A DNA stretch of 64,000 bases from positions 2,640,359 through 2,704,358 of the forward strand of contig NC_087075.1 in the NCBI RefSeq assembly GCF_026151205.1. Reading direction: 5' to 3'. Below, one piece after another: positions 46,316-57,511 of the stretch (position 1 is its first letter; every line of letters starts with the position of its first letter). The notes beneath the pieces were generated by a model. It ran no database searches and was not told the origin of the DNA. It saw only the letters and a program-made list of their open reading frames with translations. A program made the position numbers and the translations under genes. Origin of the DNA: Bolinopsis microptera (Eukaryota; Ctenophora; Tentaculata; Lobata; Bolinopsidae).

Positions 46316-48508
46316 ATGATCTCGCCATGTGCCTCGTGCGGTAAAGCAGTCTACCCTACAGAGAAACTAAACTGTCTGGACAGGACATGGCACCGAACCT
46401 GCTTCAAGTGTCAGGAATGTGGAATGACCCTTAACATCAAGAACCATAAGGGGTATGAGAAGAAGCCGTATTGTAAAGCTCATTATCCCACGGTTAGTGC
46501 TATTGCAATAATTAACTTCACACATCACTTCCGGTGTTTTAACTGAAGTTGATTCCTCCGTCTGGCACAGGCTCATTCTGATTCACTAGCATTTAGTAAA
46601 ATATTACATTTCTTGTAGAACTAGGTACAAAATTAATCGAACCTAGATAATTTCCCAGAGTCTTAGGAAAACACTTTTTTCCTAGGTGAAATACACCCAA
46701 GTGGCAGAGACTCCAGAAAACAAACGACTCAAAGGAAACTCCGACGCGAACAGTAAAGCAAAATACCAGGCAGAATTCCAAAAACAAAAAGGAACTAAAA
46801 TCTCAATCTCCGACGACGCTGCTGGAGAGCAACTCAAACAAGTTCAAGCCTTTCAGAGCCATTCTCAATATCAGAAAGAATTTAAAGAGTCAATCGTGGG
46901 TTCCAAGACATCTGTAGCACACGATATGGACAGCATGAGATTAAAGCAAGTACAGGAGCAATCCAGCAAATCGGCTTATCAGAAGGAATTTAACGAACAA
47001 ATAAAAGGATCTGCAACCGCAACTACAAACGATATTAAAGGAGCCTATCTGAAGGACCAACAGAGCATGAACAAGTATCAGGAAGAGTATAAGAAGAACA
47101 TAAGAGGAACTAAAACCTCGGTAGCTGATGATCTCATGGCCAGTCACTTGAAAGACGCACAGACCAAGATATCAAGCATTGGGTACAAGCAAAAGACTGT
47201 CTCCGGGTCATCCAGACCAACTTCAATGATATCAGAAAGTGGTTCCATTGTTATTGAGGACGAGCAGGTTGTTGTGAAGGGTTCCTCTGAAAATGACTCA
47301 GGTATGTGGAACTTGGAAACATACGAATTGTTAAATCAAAAGTAGGGATTTCTAGATAGTAAGAGGAAACTCTAGACTATCTCAAATATTTCTCACTTAT
47401 CAACTTTCAGGGTTCGAAGAGCCAACCAGCCTGTCTGTCCCACCAGAATCTAACTCAATCTCTACCGACCCGGATCTGACACCAGTAGTAAATCATGAGT
47501 GTGAAGATGATGTATTTACCACATCAGTTACTGAAACTGAGGTTCCTCAACCTGTGAAAACAGTCAATGGAACAGAGAACAGAGACCTTGAATCGAGTGA
47601 ATTGTCAGAGTATGAAGTGGAGAGGTCGGGAAGTTTCACCTCTAATTGTAGTGCAACATCCTTTCTTCAGAGATCACCATCTGGACAGGAGTTCAACACC
47701 ACAAGTACGTTCCTTAGAGAATTTTGTAGTACACTTCAGTACATCTGCACTGTAAACATAGTAATATACTATTTAATACTATATACTACCGTCAAGATCC
47801 ACAAATTGGTCATTATGCATTATGATATTTGAAGCTTCGGTATTTTATCTAGATTTGAACAATAAAACATTTTCGATCGAGTGCAAATCAGTGGGCCTGA
47901 AAAACCGCGTATTTCTTCGACGATTTTCTATCTGAAACTCTTATCTATTCCACGTTAAACTTTTTATATGTTCTGCACTTTTTTGTATAGGATTGGGGAA
48001 CAAACTAGAAATTCTAGACAAAGACCAACCCTCACAACCGACAGAAGTTATTCACCACCAGACTATAAGTTTGACTAAGTCTGAAGAAAGCTGCACCAAA
48101 TTACGGGCCGTAACTGGGTTGAGCGATGAAAGTACAGACACATTTGAAACTGCTAGGTCAACTATCTCTGATAGCAAAGATAGTGATGTCTTGGGGGAGA
48201 AAAAGAGGTCATGTGACATCGTCAGTGATGAAGAAGGTCATAATATTGAAAAACAGCAAATGAGCGAAATTAGTCCATCCATGGAAGTTAGCTACCTTGA
48301 GTTTGATAGAATCTTTCCAAATGGAGACTCCCAAGATCAAATAGACCCACTAATAAAGAGTAGTGGTATTAATAATAGCCCCGTCCCCACAATGCCACCA
48401 AGAGTTAAACCAGAGGTTCCTAACTCAGAACCTGCTGCCACGAAACAAGGGAGGCGGTCCAAACTGCCATTCCTAGCGTCTTTGTGTCCGTGTTGTACCA
48501 TATTATAG
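46316..48508 (+). CDS. LIM and nebulin-repeat protein, LASP/nebulette-like, with a C-terminal CAAX box
   Basis: Exons 46316-46492, 46686-47301, 47411-47704 and 47991-48509 join in phase (0, 1, 1) to 534 residues. Residues 5-57 are a LIM domain ([38 protein letters not shown]), the LASP N-terminal arrangement. Residues about 60-225 hold about five nebulin-type repeats of roughly 35 residues with the KYQ/K-EF hallmark ([43 protein letters not shown]). A Ser-rich tail follows. LASP proteins bind F-actin at focal adhesions and cell edges. Usual LASP proteins have two or three repeats and a C-terminal SH3; here the SH3 is absent and the protein ends [18 protein letters not shown] is a CAAX motif whose final Leu favours geranylgeranylation. 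Cysteines at -5 and -7 could be palmitoylated (inference). The ATG is 2 nt after an acceptor, so a 5' untranslated exon precedes it. Confidence 0.85.
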
Positions 48509-48515
48509 GGTGAGT
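48509..48515 (+). promoter_or_regulatory. strong 5' splice site one base after the CAAX stop codon
   Basis: TAG is followed by G|GTGAGT. The CAAX exon therefore need not be the last exon: it can splice to 48908 with the stop one nucleotide before the junction, which would not trigger nonsense-mediated decay. Confidence 0.6.
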
Positions 48516-48907
48516 GATCAGGTGATATTGTAAAGTGTAGTTGTGAAGTGTCGGCTTGAAGTACTAAATCTAACGCAGTATAAACTCCTTTTCGCATGGA
48601 ACTGTTGTTGAAAGGTTTGGAAGTGAGAGTGTTGGCCCGAATTTCTCGTGAAGCACCTCAAGGTTTACACTTATCTTTGGTCATCAAACTGCCTGAAAAC
48701 TAAAGGTCTTGTCTAGAATTTCCAATCTTCTCCCTCCTTATTTTTATCACTCGAAAATGAAAGCTCGCATTGCTTTTTGACTTGAAGAACCATGAAACTG
48801 GGAATCTACGAAAGCAATAACGAATGCTCACACTCACATTGTCAACAATTACTCAATTAACTATTGTACTTGTAGAAACTTTATGAACTAACAAATTAAA
48901 CTTCCAG

Positions 48908-49035
48908 GTACGGCGTCTCCCGTATCCGTGTCAGTCAGTAGAATGAAGAAAATTCAAAAAATGTCCGAGAGTATAAACGTGTTCAGAACAACTCTAACCC
49001 AAGGAGCGCTACGCAGGCTTATCAAAGACGACTGA
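48908..49035 (+). CDS. alternative last exon of the LASP-like gene (no CAAX)
   Basis: The acceptor ttaaacttccag is followed in phase 1 by TASPVSVSVSRMKKIQKMSE, then SINVFRTTLTQGALRRLIKDD and TGA. Phase 1 matches the donors at 47301 and 47704, so skipping the 519-nt CAAX exon would give a protein with this basic 41-residue tail instead. When the CAAX exon is included this segment becomes 3' untranslated. AATAAA at about 49069 ends either form. The LASP SH3 domain is not encoded here. Confidence 0.6.
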
Positions 49036-49068
49036 AACTTCGAAAATCATTAAAATACAGAGTTCAGA

Positions 49069-49074
49069 AATAAA
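49069..49074 (+). terminator. poly(A) signal AATAAA
   Basis: ttcagAATAAAagcag, about 35 nt after the alternative stop codon. It is the only canonical hexamer near the gene end. Confidence 0.65.
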
Positions 49075-49089
49075 AGCAGTTGATTGTTA

Positions 49090-50390
49090 ACTTGGGAGTT
49101 AACGAGTTGACGTAGTCAGAGTGGCGACAAAGAGAGACACATACAGTGAGTGTTTACGCGGAGCATCTATATTAAATTGTAAATACGTTAAATTATTATT
49201 ATTAGATATCGTCCTACAGTTTTTATGATACGAACTTTAAAATCTGAGATTTTAAAAATATTCTTATTTTGTGTAGTTCAAAAACAAAAATCATGAGCAC
49301 CATGTAGATTTAATATGGATGCATGTAAACACATAGAGATAAAAAGACAGGATTCCGAGTAAATGAACTTGAGCAGTGGGAAATGTTTAGTAGCCTGAGT
49401 TGTATTCTTGAGTTGAAGCTCAGGAAAAGTGGACCGTACTCGTGGTTTTGGATCTCAAGATGGGTATTGCTGATTGTAGTTAATTTTCCTTTCGCCAACA
49501 TACAAGTGTTTTAATTTATTTTGTATTTAATTCGGTGCTGCTTCTGGTTTCTCAGATGAAATTCCCATCAATTAAAAATGAAATTCATCATCTAAAACAC
49601 AAATAAAGTTAAAAGTTCAAGATACATGTTATTTTCTACAATTCTCAAATATTTAAATATGCAATTGCAACTCTCTAAACATAGGGTCTCTAAAAAGTAC
49701 AAAAGATGTGTGTCCATACCGACTCAAATAAAAAACAATCAAATCCGCTTGCTGAAAATGCATCGAAAAAGCGCTTGATTGTCTCGCGATAAAAGTAATA
49801 ACCGTATCAGGCTATCTTCTGAATCGGTAAAGCAGGCTTCCTTGAACCATATTATATCGTAACTTACTGAGATATAAGTTAACTGAAATAAAACATAACT
49901 CTTAGTTATAAATTTACCCATTGTCAATCTGGGTCGTCCAAAATTAATCAAAATCCTTAAAAAAGGTAAATGCTTTTTAAAACACTTGAATACCTTGTGT
50001 AATGTGTGCATAGCAGTGTATGCCGATACCAGTGACACAATTTTAATAACACCTGAGTAAAAATGACAAATATCTCTGACGTTAAAGTTAAGCTGTCACG
50101 ACAGGAAGCTTTCTTTGAAAATACCAATTAGTTGTATACAGATCTCACCCCACGTGACAGCTTACTCTTCAATGGAATATTCATTTTCTTGTCAATGGAA
50201 CGAAGTTAATGTCTTCTTGTCACAGTCTCCAAGTAATGTGGAATTCAACATATTATTCAACAATCAACACCAACGTATCTCTTTTCATTAAATCTGCCAA
50301 CTTAAGCTCATATCCTAACCTAAATCTGCGAAACAAGGCTCTCTTTCTTATTACATACGTATGTCAGTAATGTCGTAATATTGCGTGACA
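49090..50390. other. intergenic interval between convergent genes
   Basis: No exon supported. It lies between the 3' end of the LASP-like gene (+) and the stop of the large minus-strand gene at 50397. A TTTATT (minus-strand AATAAA) near 49512 may be that gene's poly(A) signal. Confidence 0.45.
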
Positions 50391-50396
50391 GAAAGA

Positions 50397-51377
50397 TCAT
50401 TGTGTGTTACACTTGTCCTTGTTACTGTTCACGTCCTTATCCTTCCGGCTCCTCCTTCTGAAAGGAGCCAGGAGAGTAGGGTTAACCTCTCTGTCTCCCT
50501 CCCCACCCTCAGTCCTCACTACAGTCCTCACCACGTCAAACCCATGCGGAGTGAGTTTAGCGCCTCCCCGTTCTAAGGAGAAATTCTTGCGGTTGTTGTC
50601 CTCTGGAGGTGGGCCGCAGTCTACAGCTCGTTCGTTGTAGGGGGAGTTGAGTTCAGGGGGTAGGGCATTGAATCTTTCCTCTTCAGATGGGTTTAAGTTT
50701 AACTTGGGTGCGGAAGTGGGGTGGTTAACATGGGTTCCTAAGGAGTCTATTTGGGACATGGATGATGCGTGCGTCGCTGGCTTAAAATCACGGGGTGATT
50801 TTCGCACACCGTTTTTTATCAAATTGATTTCGCTGTCGGAATTGCGGTGAGAATTAACAACACCGTTTGTGCGAGGTCGCATTGGCGTCGTCATCATGGA
50901 TTGAGGTTCAAAGTTACTAGGCCTATGCTCCGAAGTGGACGTTATCTGCGAGGTCGGGGGAGCAGTAGCTACCGTTACCCTCCTTGTGGGTGTGGCAGGT
51001 ATCTCATCTAGTCTGTCCCTCGATCGGGTATGAGATGGAGCAGGTCGCCTCCCCAGGAACCCACTATTCTTTGCGGGGGTGATATCTGTTTGTGATCTCT
51101 TCTTGGTAGAGATTGGAACCGGCAACTCTGTCAGATCATGGTTTGAAACTATTGAGGTAGTGCTGCGTTGGTTAGCTTCAGAGAATAAAATGCGGTTAGC
51201 GACATCGCTTTTGAGATCAGTATCTCTGAGTCGGTATCTGGGAGAGAAGCTGCCAGAGTCTGGGCTCTGTGAAGGATTCGAGCTGCTGTCGGATTTCATA
51301 GGAGTTTCCTGTACGATGTAGTTTACGCGGTCCAGTTCTGTTGGTCTCTGTCTTGGTTCCGGAGTCGTATTAAACAT
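50397..51377 (-). CDS. Ser/Pro-rich C-terminal exon of the large gene
   Basis: The acceptor attttttcag precedes MFNTTPEPRQRPTELDRVNY and 326 codons to TGA. Low complexity, with repeated SP/TP and R-S patches (RPAPSHTRSRDRLDE, EIPATPTRRVTVA) and a basic end (LAPFRRRSRKDKDVNSNKDK). Likely intrinsically disordered. Frames on the plus strand across it are shadows. Confidence 0.7.
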   Translation of the reverse strand: MFNTTPEPRQRPTELDRVNYIVQETPMKSDSSSNPSQSPDSGSFSPRYRLRDTDLKSDVANRILFSEANQRSTTSIVSNHDLTELPVPISTKKRSQTDITPAKNSGFLGRRPAPSHTRSRDRLDEIPATPTRRVTVATAPPTSQITSTSEHRPSNFEPQSMMTTPMRPRTNGVVNSHRNSDSEINLIKNGVRKSPRDFKPATHASSMSQIDSLGTHVNHPTSAPKLNLNPSEEERFNALPPELNSPYNERAVDCGPPPEDNNRKNFSLERGGAKLTPHGFDVVRTVVRTEGGEGDREVNPTLLAPFRRRSRKDKDVNSNKDKCNTQ

Positions 51378-54300
51378 CTGAAAAAATGGTCTTTAGTGAA
51401 ATTGGGCACGACGATGTTGCAAATAAGAGTGACCCAATCACGCTAATGATAGGAATGATAATTATATTGTTTTCCCAAGACTTTGGTAGCGTTTTATACT
51501 GGATCAATTCGACGTACCATGTGGACCGGGCGACGCGCGCATGCATGCATTAATGCGCGGGTGATGGCGCGTTGACAGTAAGCTCAATTGCTTTCGCGCG
51601 TTCCATATCAAATAAAAGAAGACCCTAGTCAAGATATTAGTGGCCAAACGGCCAAATTGAGTGTACTAGGCAAGTACTCTAGGTACCTTAGATCATAAGT
51701 ATCAAACGAACTAAATTCAATTTAAAACGCCCGGAGATTTCAACAAGTAAACCAACTTTCTTTTCAGTAAAAATATTACCTCATCAGTATTCCTGCACTC
51801 TAGTTCACGCCTGAAAATAAAGACACAGTTTACAGGCATGCTGATCTGTTATTAACCTATATATGGCTAAGTAAAACGGTTAAATCGTTAGGCGATGCTT
51901 TTATACCCTAAAGATCAGAGTGCATATATTGTTGTAGAAGTGCCTCTTAGATATTGCATAACAACTCACCGTAATTCAACGATCTTCTCCCGCTGAAATT
52001 CTTTCTTTTTCCTTAATTTCAGCAGCTCTTCCTTTTCTTTCATCAGTCGTGAGACAAATTCTTCCTTCATGTACTCAGTATCTAAAAATTTGGATGACAA
52101 ATTTATTTCCAAATCAATGAAGTTACATAGGTAGTACTTTACAGACAATGTAATGATTCATAAAACTTAAAGTTCACATTTAGACTCGCTACAAATGCTG
52201 AAACGGTTTCTCAGGTAAACCAGACAGAGTTAGTAGTTAAACTAGACTCAGTTTGTGTACAGGTTTATTATTCACCGTGGTCAGAAGAGGGTGGTATGTT
52301 GCCGAGCGTGTACTGTTTTCCACTTGTACGGGTTATGGGGGTACGTGCTGTGTCCATGATACTGGGTGTTCTTAACGGGGCTCCTGAAAAAGGAGGAGAT
52401 CGTGTTACTACAAGTTCATTACATTTACAGGTGATTACCTGTAGCTCGTAACACTTATTTTGATTACATTTCGTTACGTTTTGAATCTACCGTTAGTTTT
52501 CTAGTGTTCTTAAAATATGAAAAAGTAAATTGATCATGAATAAATAAATTTTGATGCATTCAGAAGGATATGAAAAGAATGAGTTCTATGGTTTTAGGCC
52601 CCACTTCCTTTAGCAAATAGTGGAGTAAGCTCCTCATCATATTTTAATAAGAAACCATATTCTCATTTCCTTAGATAAATAATGGAAGGAATTAGATGCC
52701 ATTGCCCATTACGCCGAGTAAATAATGCGTATGGCGAGACATACAAAGCACGATTTAAAGCAGACTCAGAAGTCAGAACCACTACTTTAATTAATTAATT
52801 TGGAGAATATGGCAGCTAAAGGGGCACGCCCCAATTTAAGTTTATTTAAAATGACACTAACCATTTCTTGCGAATGATACTTCCTCTTGATTGTGTAGAC
52901 TGTGACCACTCCCCTCGGATCTCAAACTGTGGCGTTGTCACGTGGTTAGCAGACATATCAGATCAGTTTAATAAAACTCTAACCTTTAAAATATGCTTCA
53001 TAGTTGGGCGCGTTAAAATGGTAGGTATTTATTGCGCAACATTGCCATCTCTCTGTCGGTCATCGGGATGTTTATTACTTTGAGATTTTATAAAAGTGTA
53101 GGTATTGGATTCCTAACTGACAACTTTTGGATGTAAATGGGACTGATACCAATTATTCAATTACCTCATATTAGGAGAGCTAGTAGTGGCTGTAGATGTG
53201 ACAGTACGTGACGTCATCACAAGACTGCGTGACGTCATTGCGTCATCATGTGATGTCATGAGAACACCTCGTGACGTCATCACATCACCTCGTGTCGTCA
53301 TCACATCACCTCGTGTCTTCATCACATCACCTCGTGTCGTCATCACATCACTACGTGACGTCATCGCATCATCTCGTGTCGTCATCACATCACCTCGTGT
53401 CGTCATCGCATCACCTTGTGTCGTCATCACATCACCACGTGACGTCATTGCATCACCTCGTGACGTCATCACACCACCTCGTGTCGTCATCATATCACCA
53501 CGTGACGTCATCGCATCACCTCGTGTCGTCATCATATCACCACGTGACGTCATCACATCACCTCGTGTCGTCATCATATCACCACGTGACGTCATCGCAT
53601 CACTTCGTGACGTCATCAGATCTGAACGTGACAAGCTCGATTCCCCACGTGATTTTACTCCATTTTTCAGGGGGGTCAATCTCAATTCTCCTTTTTTGTT
53701 CATCTTTCGTCTCATCTCAGGAGTCTAGAAGCAAATAATGTTAGTTCAAGCATTTATAATTAATTTATAATTAATTTATAATTAATGCATCAATTATATT
53801 CAACAAGCATTTATAATTAATGCATCAATTATATTCAACAAGCATTTATAATTAATTTATAATTAATGCATCAATTATATTCAACAAGCATTTATAATTA
53901 ATGCATCAATTATATTCAACAAGCATTTATAATTAATGCATCAATTATATTCAACAAATGTTAGTTCAAGCATTTATAATTAATGCATCAATTATATTCA
54001 ACAAATGTTAGTTCAAGCATTTATAATTAATGCATAATTAATGCATCAATTATTTTCAACAAATGTTAGTTCAAGCATTTATAATTAATGCATAATTAAT
54101 GCATCAATTATATTCAACAAATGTTAGTTCAAGCATTTATAATTAATGCATAATTAATGCATCAATTATATTCAACAAATGTTAGTTCAAGCATTTATAA
54201 TTAACGCATCAATTATTATATATATATATGTTAGTTCAAGCATTTATAATTAATGCATAATTAATGCATCAATTATATTCAACAAATGTTAGTTCAAGCA

Positions 54301-56944
54301 TTTATAATTAATGCATCAATTATATTCAACAAATGTTAGTTCAAGCATTTATAATTAATGCATCAATTATATTCAACAAATGTTAGTTCAAGCATTTATA
54401 ATTAATGCATCAATTATATTCAACAAATGTTAGTTCAAGCATTTATAATTAATGCATCAATTATATTCAACAAATGTTAGTTCAAGCATTTATAATTAAT
54501 GCATCAATTATATTCAACAAATGTTAGTTCAAGCATTTATAATTAATGCATCAATTATATTCAACAAATGTTAGTTCAAGCATTTATAATTAATGCATCA
54601 ATTATATTCAACAAATGTTAGTTCAAGCATTTATAATTAATGCATCAATTATATTCAACAAATGTTAGTTCAAGCATTTATAATTAATGCATCAATTATA
54701 TTCAACAAATGTTAGTTCAAGCATTTATAATTAATGCATCAATTATATTCAACAAATGTTAGTTCAAGCTTTTATAATTAATGTAATTAATGCATCAATT
54801 ATATTCAACAAGCATTTATAATTAATGCACCAATTATATTCAACAAATGTTAGTTCAAGCATTTATAATTAATGCATCAATTATTATATATTCAAGCATT
54901 TATAATTAATGCATCAATTATTATATATTCAAGCATTTATAATTAATGCATCAATTATATTCAACAAATGAGTCTTACATTTTACTCTTGTTCATTTTAC
55001 ACATTTGCTCACATCACTCACAGTCAGCCGCTCTGACATGGTTAACCACCTTCCTTGTGTTGTTGGTTAATCATATGAGCGGGATATAAATACCTCATTT
55101 CATTTCATTTCATTTCATAAATAGACATATATTTCTGCTATTGTTGCTACCTGACAGGTTGGTCTAGATGATTTACCTACTTCTAAATATTATACATAAA
55201 TATTCAGCTACAGTCTGCTTTATAACCCTTGTATTGCACGACGCAAATATAACCATTTGAGAGATCACAGCGATATACACCAAACCGAGGAAGGCAGGAC
55301 AGGGTCAGTTATTCAACCGACAGAAACTACTTAAAAGTGAGATCACGGACCATCAGACCATGATAGCGTGTTGAATTTCACCCAAAGTACCAGAGTCCAG
55401 ATTGACCAATTTTGGATAATGGGCGGGAAATGGGACATGGCTCTGCGTAAAAATAGGTATTATAACCCGATAAAGCTTCAGTGACATTAGACCTACGCTG
55501 TACGTACGTACGTACAAAATAAGGCTCCAGTTTAAACCACACCCTTTCTGCATGTCATGCTGTCATTGCGACAAGGAGCACATAGTTCCACCCAACTTCA
55601 GGGTAGCGAGAGCATGCAGGGCGGGTAGCTAATATGTACTAGATATAATATTATGAACTGTGTAAATAAAGTCGACTTTAACCTCACAACCTTGTTCCTC
55701 TGAGACATTACTTGTTTAATAATAGTACGCACCATCCTGATTTATGATTTACTGGACCGAGAATACTTATCACATGAACATGAACATTGATTAAATTCCT
55801 CTGGCAAGATTCCCAGTTAGTTTAATAATACTATATGCTAGAAGTCTCGTGAATGTTTTCTAAATTTTAACTCCTATTTTTGAAATAAAACTCTTCTGTT
55901 ATAGCGATATTTAGGTACAAACACCTGCACCACCGCTGTAATATAAAATCAGGAATATCTTTAGCGGCAATGTTTGGTAGTAGTGCCGTTGACTGACAAA
56001 GTGCTTAAAGACCACTCAAAAAATCCGAGGTTTTCAAGCACTTTTGACACATTTATGACAACTTGTGGCATTTAAGGGTGTTCAAAAAGGGGGATTCTGG
56101 GAGCCGGCGATTGATTCTGATGGTTTTTAGGGATAATTCTTTACCCAAAAAATAAATTTGTTGGAAGGATTCATAATTTCAAAAATGTGTCTTTATAAGC
56201 ACATTTTCCAGAAAACGGCAGAGTGTTGTCCGTTAGTAAATTATAGCAACTGTAGCTGACACATTTTTTCAAGATATTAAACCTCTAGAGAACTATTTGT
56301 TGCTACTAAGAGAAACCCTACTACAACTAACTAGAACTTAATATCTGAAAACGTTTTTAAAGCGCCATAATATCAGCACTAGAAGTATACCAGCAGCACT
56401 AGTAAAAGTAAGATACTAGTTTTACAGCACACAGACTTTTTGACTAAACCTGCCCTAAACCGGCCTTAAAGCGGCCAAAGTATCATCACTTCAATTTGCT
56501 AATTAACACTTCTAACAAAACTGACTAACACGTTTTAATAATAACAGTCAATATTTTGTGCTGTACTAAAGCTTCAAAAAGCTCTATAAAAGTTATGAAG
56601 AACACGTCAGTAATTTCATGGACACTGGCTAAAAACAAAGTTAGTGTTGACATCCACTCATTTGGGCTTGTAAATCCGTCACTAAGAAATTGACATTGTA
56701 CTCTAACAATACTAACAGCGACACTAAATAAATAGCAAGAAAAGTTTAAACAAGATCATAATTATTAGAATTAGGGTCAAATTTACACAGCGATATTATA
56801 TAATATAATAAGAATACAAAATAAAAAGACAAACTGACCCCTGCTTCAATCTTCAGCTTGAGAGCTTGCACTGTCTGCGCACTGCTCTGACCTCTCGGAG
56901 GGGGAGAAGGTAGTATCTCCATCTTATCTCCACTCTCTTCATAC
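50397..56944 (-). CDS. 3' part of a large coiled-coil and Ser/Thr/Pro-rich protein gene, unidentified
   Basis: Exons on the minus strand in order: 56839-56944, 53165-53724, 52276-52383, 51970-52081, 51780-51810 and 50397-51377. All have canonical borders and fit in phase except 53165 to 52276 (exit phase 2 versus open entry phase 1), where an exon is probably missing. They encode EILPSPPPRGQSSAQTVQAL; a basic start and 21-bp repeat region; PLRTPSIMDTARTPITRT; a short charged coiled coil (YMKEEFVSRLMKEKEELLK, KKKEFQREKIVELRRELE); and a 326-residue Ser/Pro/Arg-rich tail with many TP and SP sites. This resembles a cytoskeletal or scaffold protein regulated by proline-directed kinases, but I recognise no named domain. 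Possible further upstream exons are at 57603 and 62469. Confidence 0.6.
51780..51810 (-). CDS. 31-nt microexon
   Basis: The acceptor ctttattttcag, then 31 nt (RELECRNTDE with the first base completing an Arg codon), then donor GAG|GTAATA. Entry phase 2 and exit phase 0 match both neighbours exactly. Including it keeps the frame between the coiled-coil exon and the last exon; skipping it would shift the frame. Confidence 0.6.
51970..52081 (-). CDS. coiled-coil exon of the large gene
   Basis: The acceptor ccaaatttttag and donor CG|GTGAGT bound 112 nt encoding TEYMKEEFVSRLMKEKEELL and KLRKKKEFQREKIVELR, a charged helix with heptad-like spacing. Phases 1 in and 2 out agree with the flanking exons. 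Confidence 0.7.
52276..52383 (-). CDS. Thr/Pro-rich internal exon of the large gene
   Basis: The acceptor cctttttcag and donor CACG|GTGAAT bound 108 nt, open only with phase-1 entry: APLRTPSIMDTARTPITRTS and KQYTLGNIPPSSDH. It contains three TP/RTP phosphorylation-like sites. Exit phase 1 matches the coiled-coil exon. Confidence 0.65.
53165..53724 (-). CDS. exon of the large gene built mostly from 21-bp repeats
   Basis: The acceptor gcttctag precedes TPEMRRKMNKKGELRLTPLK and NGVKSRGESSLSRSD, unique and well coded. About 18 heptapeptides of type MTSRGDV/MTTRGDA/MTSRSDV follow, then a tail (VTSTATTSSPNM) and donor ATGAG|GTAATT. Entry phase 0 matches the exit of 56839-56944. The many R-G-D tripeptides are probably incidental, since an intracellular protein is more likely. 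Two long frames on the plus strand are products of the repeat. Confidence 0.6.
53186..53625. repeat. 21-bp coding minisatellite dense in TGACGTCA and CACGTG
   Basis: Units such as cgtgacgtcatcacatcac, with variants cgtgtcgtcatc. Roughly ten units contain the full CRE palindrome TGACGTCA, and several join it to an E-box as CACGTGACGTCA. The period preserves the reading frame. Copy number is likely variable between alleles. Confidence 0.85.
53740..54968. repeat. 47-bp AT-rich satellite array, about 25 units
   Basis: Unit atgttagttcaagcatttat + aattaatgcatcaattatat + tcaacaa, mixed with about 35-bp shortened units and versions carrying an extra aattaatgcat. The central block (54290-54760) is nearly perfect, showing recent expansion. 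It lies in the intron directly upstream of the coding minisatellite exon. Confidence 0.92.
54969..56838. other. intronic, non-coding interval
   Basis: Contains a catttcatttcatttcat microsatellite (about 55096-55118) and a gtacgtacgtac run near 55500. No exon supported. Confidence 0.45.
56839..56944 (-). CDS. upstream exon of the large gene
   Basis: The acceptor agctaattacag and donor GGG|GTCAGT bound 106 nt reading YEESGDKMEILPSPPPRGQS, SAQTVQALKLKIEAG. Exit phase 0 matches the repeat exon. Entry phase 2 does not match the exit (phase 0) of the candidate exon at 57603, so another exon probably lies between. Confidence 0.55.
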
Positions 56945-57511
56945 CTGTAATTAGCTAATTAAGTTACTAATTAAATTAGTTACTAGTTTGCTGACTGATC
57001 GTGACTGGGGTGTGGTATATAGAGATTTAGTGGACCAAGTACCATGTGGCGACGAGAGAAAGTAGGTTTACTTCTTGGTCGAGACTAATTTTTGTTTTAT
57101 TAAATAATTGATTTATTAGTATTACAGAGCATTCTGCTGTATATTTTAAAATAAATGTAACATATTATTATTATCTACAAGACATCATTTGCATTCTCTT
57201 GTAGAGTAAATATGCCAGTATTTGCAGAGTATTCTGCCATTGAGCAGAATTTGTCTGTGGGTAGTTAAAGTTAAGACTAATTTCTGGATGTTAATTATAA
57301 AATAAGCTGTTTCTTGAGGATAATATCAACAACAAAGCATTGAAAGTACAAATAATTTCAACGCCCTAATTCTGGAAGTTCATTACCCGCGAAGATAACG
57401 TAAAAGTTTATAAATTAATTAACTATTTGCCACAATTAGTAACTTGTAGAGTTAGCAAACTAACTGAATTACACTAAATACAGCCTCCCCCACGTTAGCA
57501 TACTGCTCTGA

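Noticed and set aside
50404-50850. Plus-strand frames over the Ser/Pro-rich exon
   Set aside because: Shadows of the 326-codon minus-strand exon, which has a matched acceptor and phase.
53186-53625. R-G-D tripeptides as integrin-binding sites
   Set aside because: They fall out of a 21-bp repeat in a protein with no signal peptide seen and a coiled-coil, kinase-site-rich context; probably incidental.
53271-53738. Plus-strand frame of Ser/His repeats (SSHHLVSSSHH)
   Set aside because: Confined to the 21-bp repeat; the minus-strand frame has proper exon borders and unique coding sequence on its 5' side.
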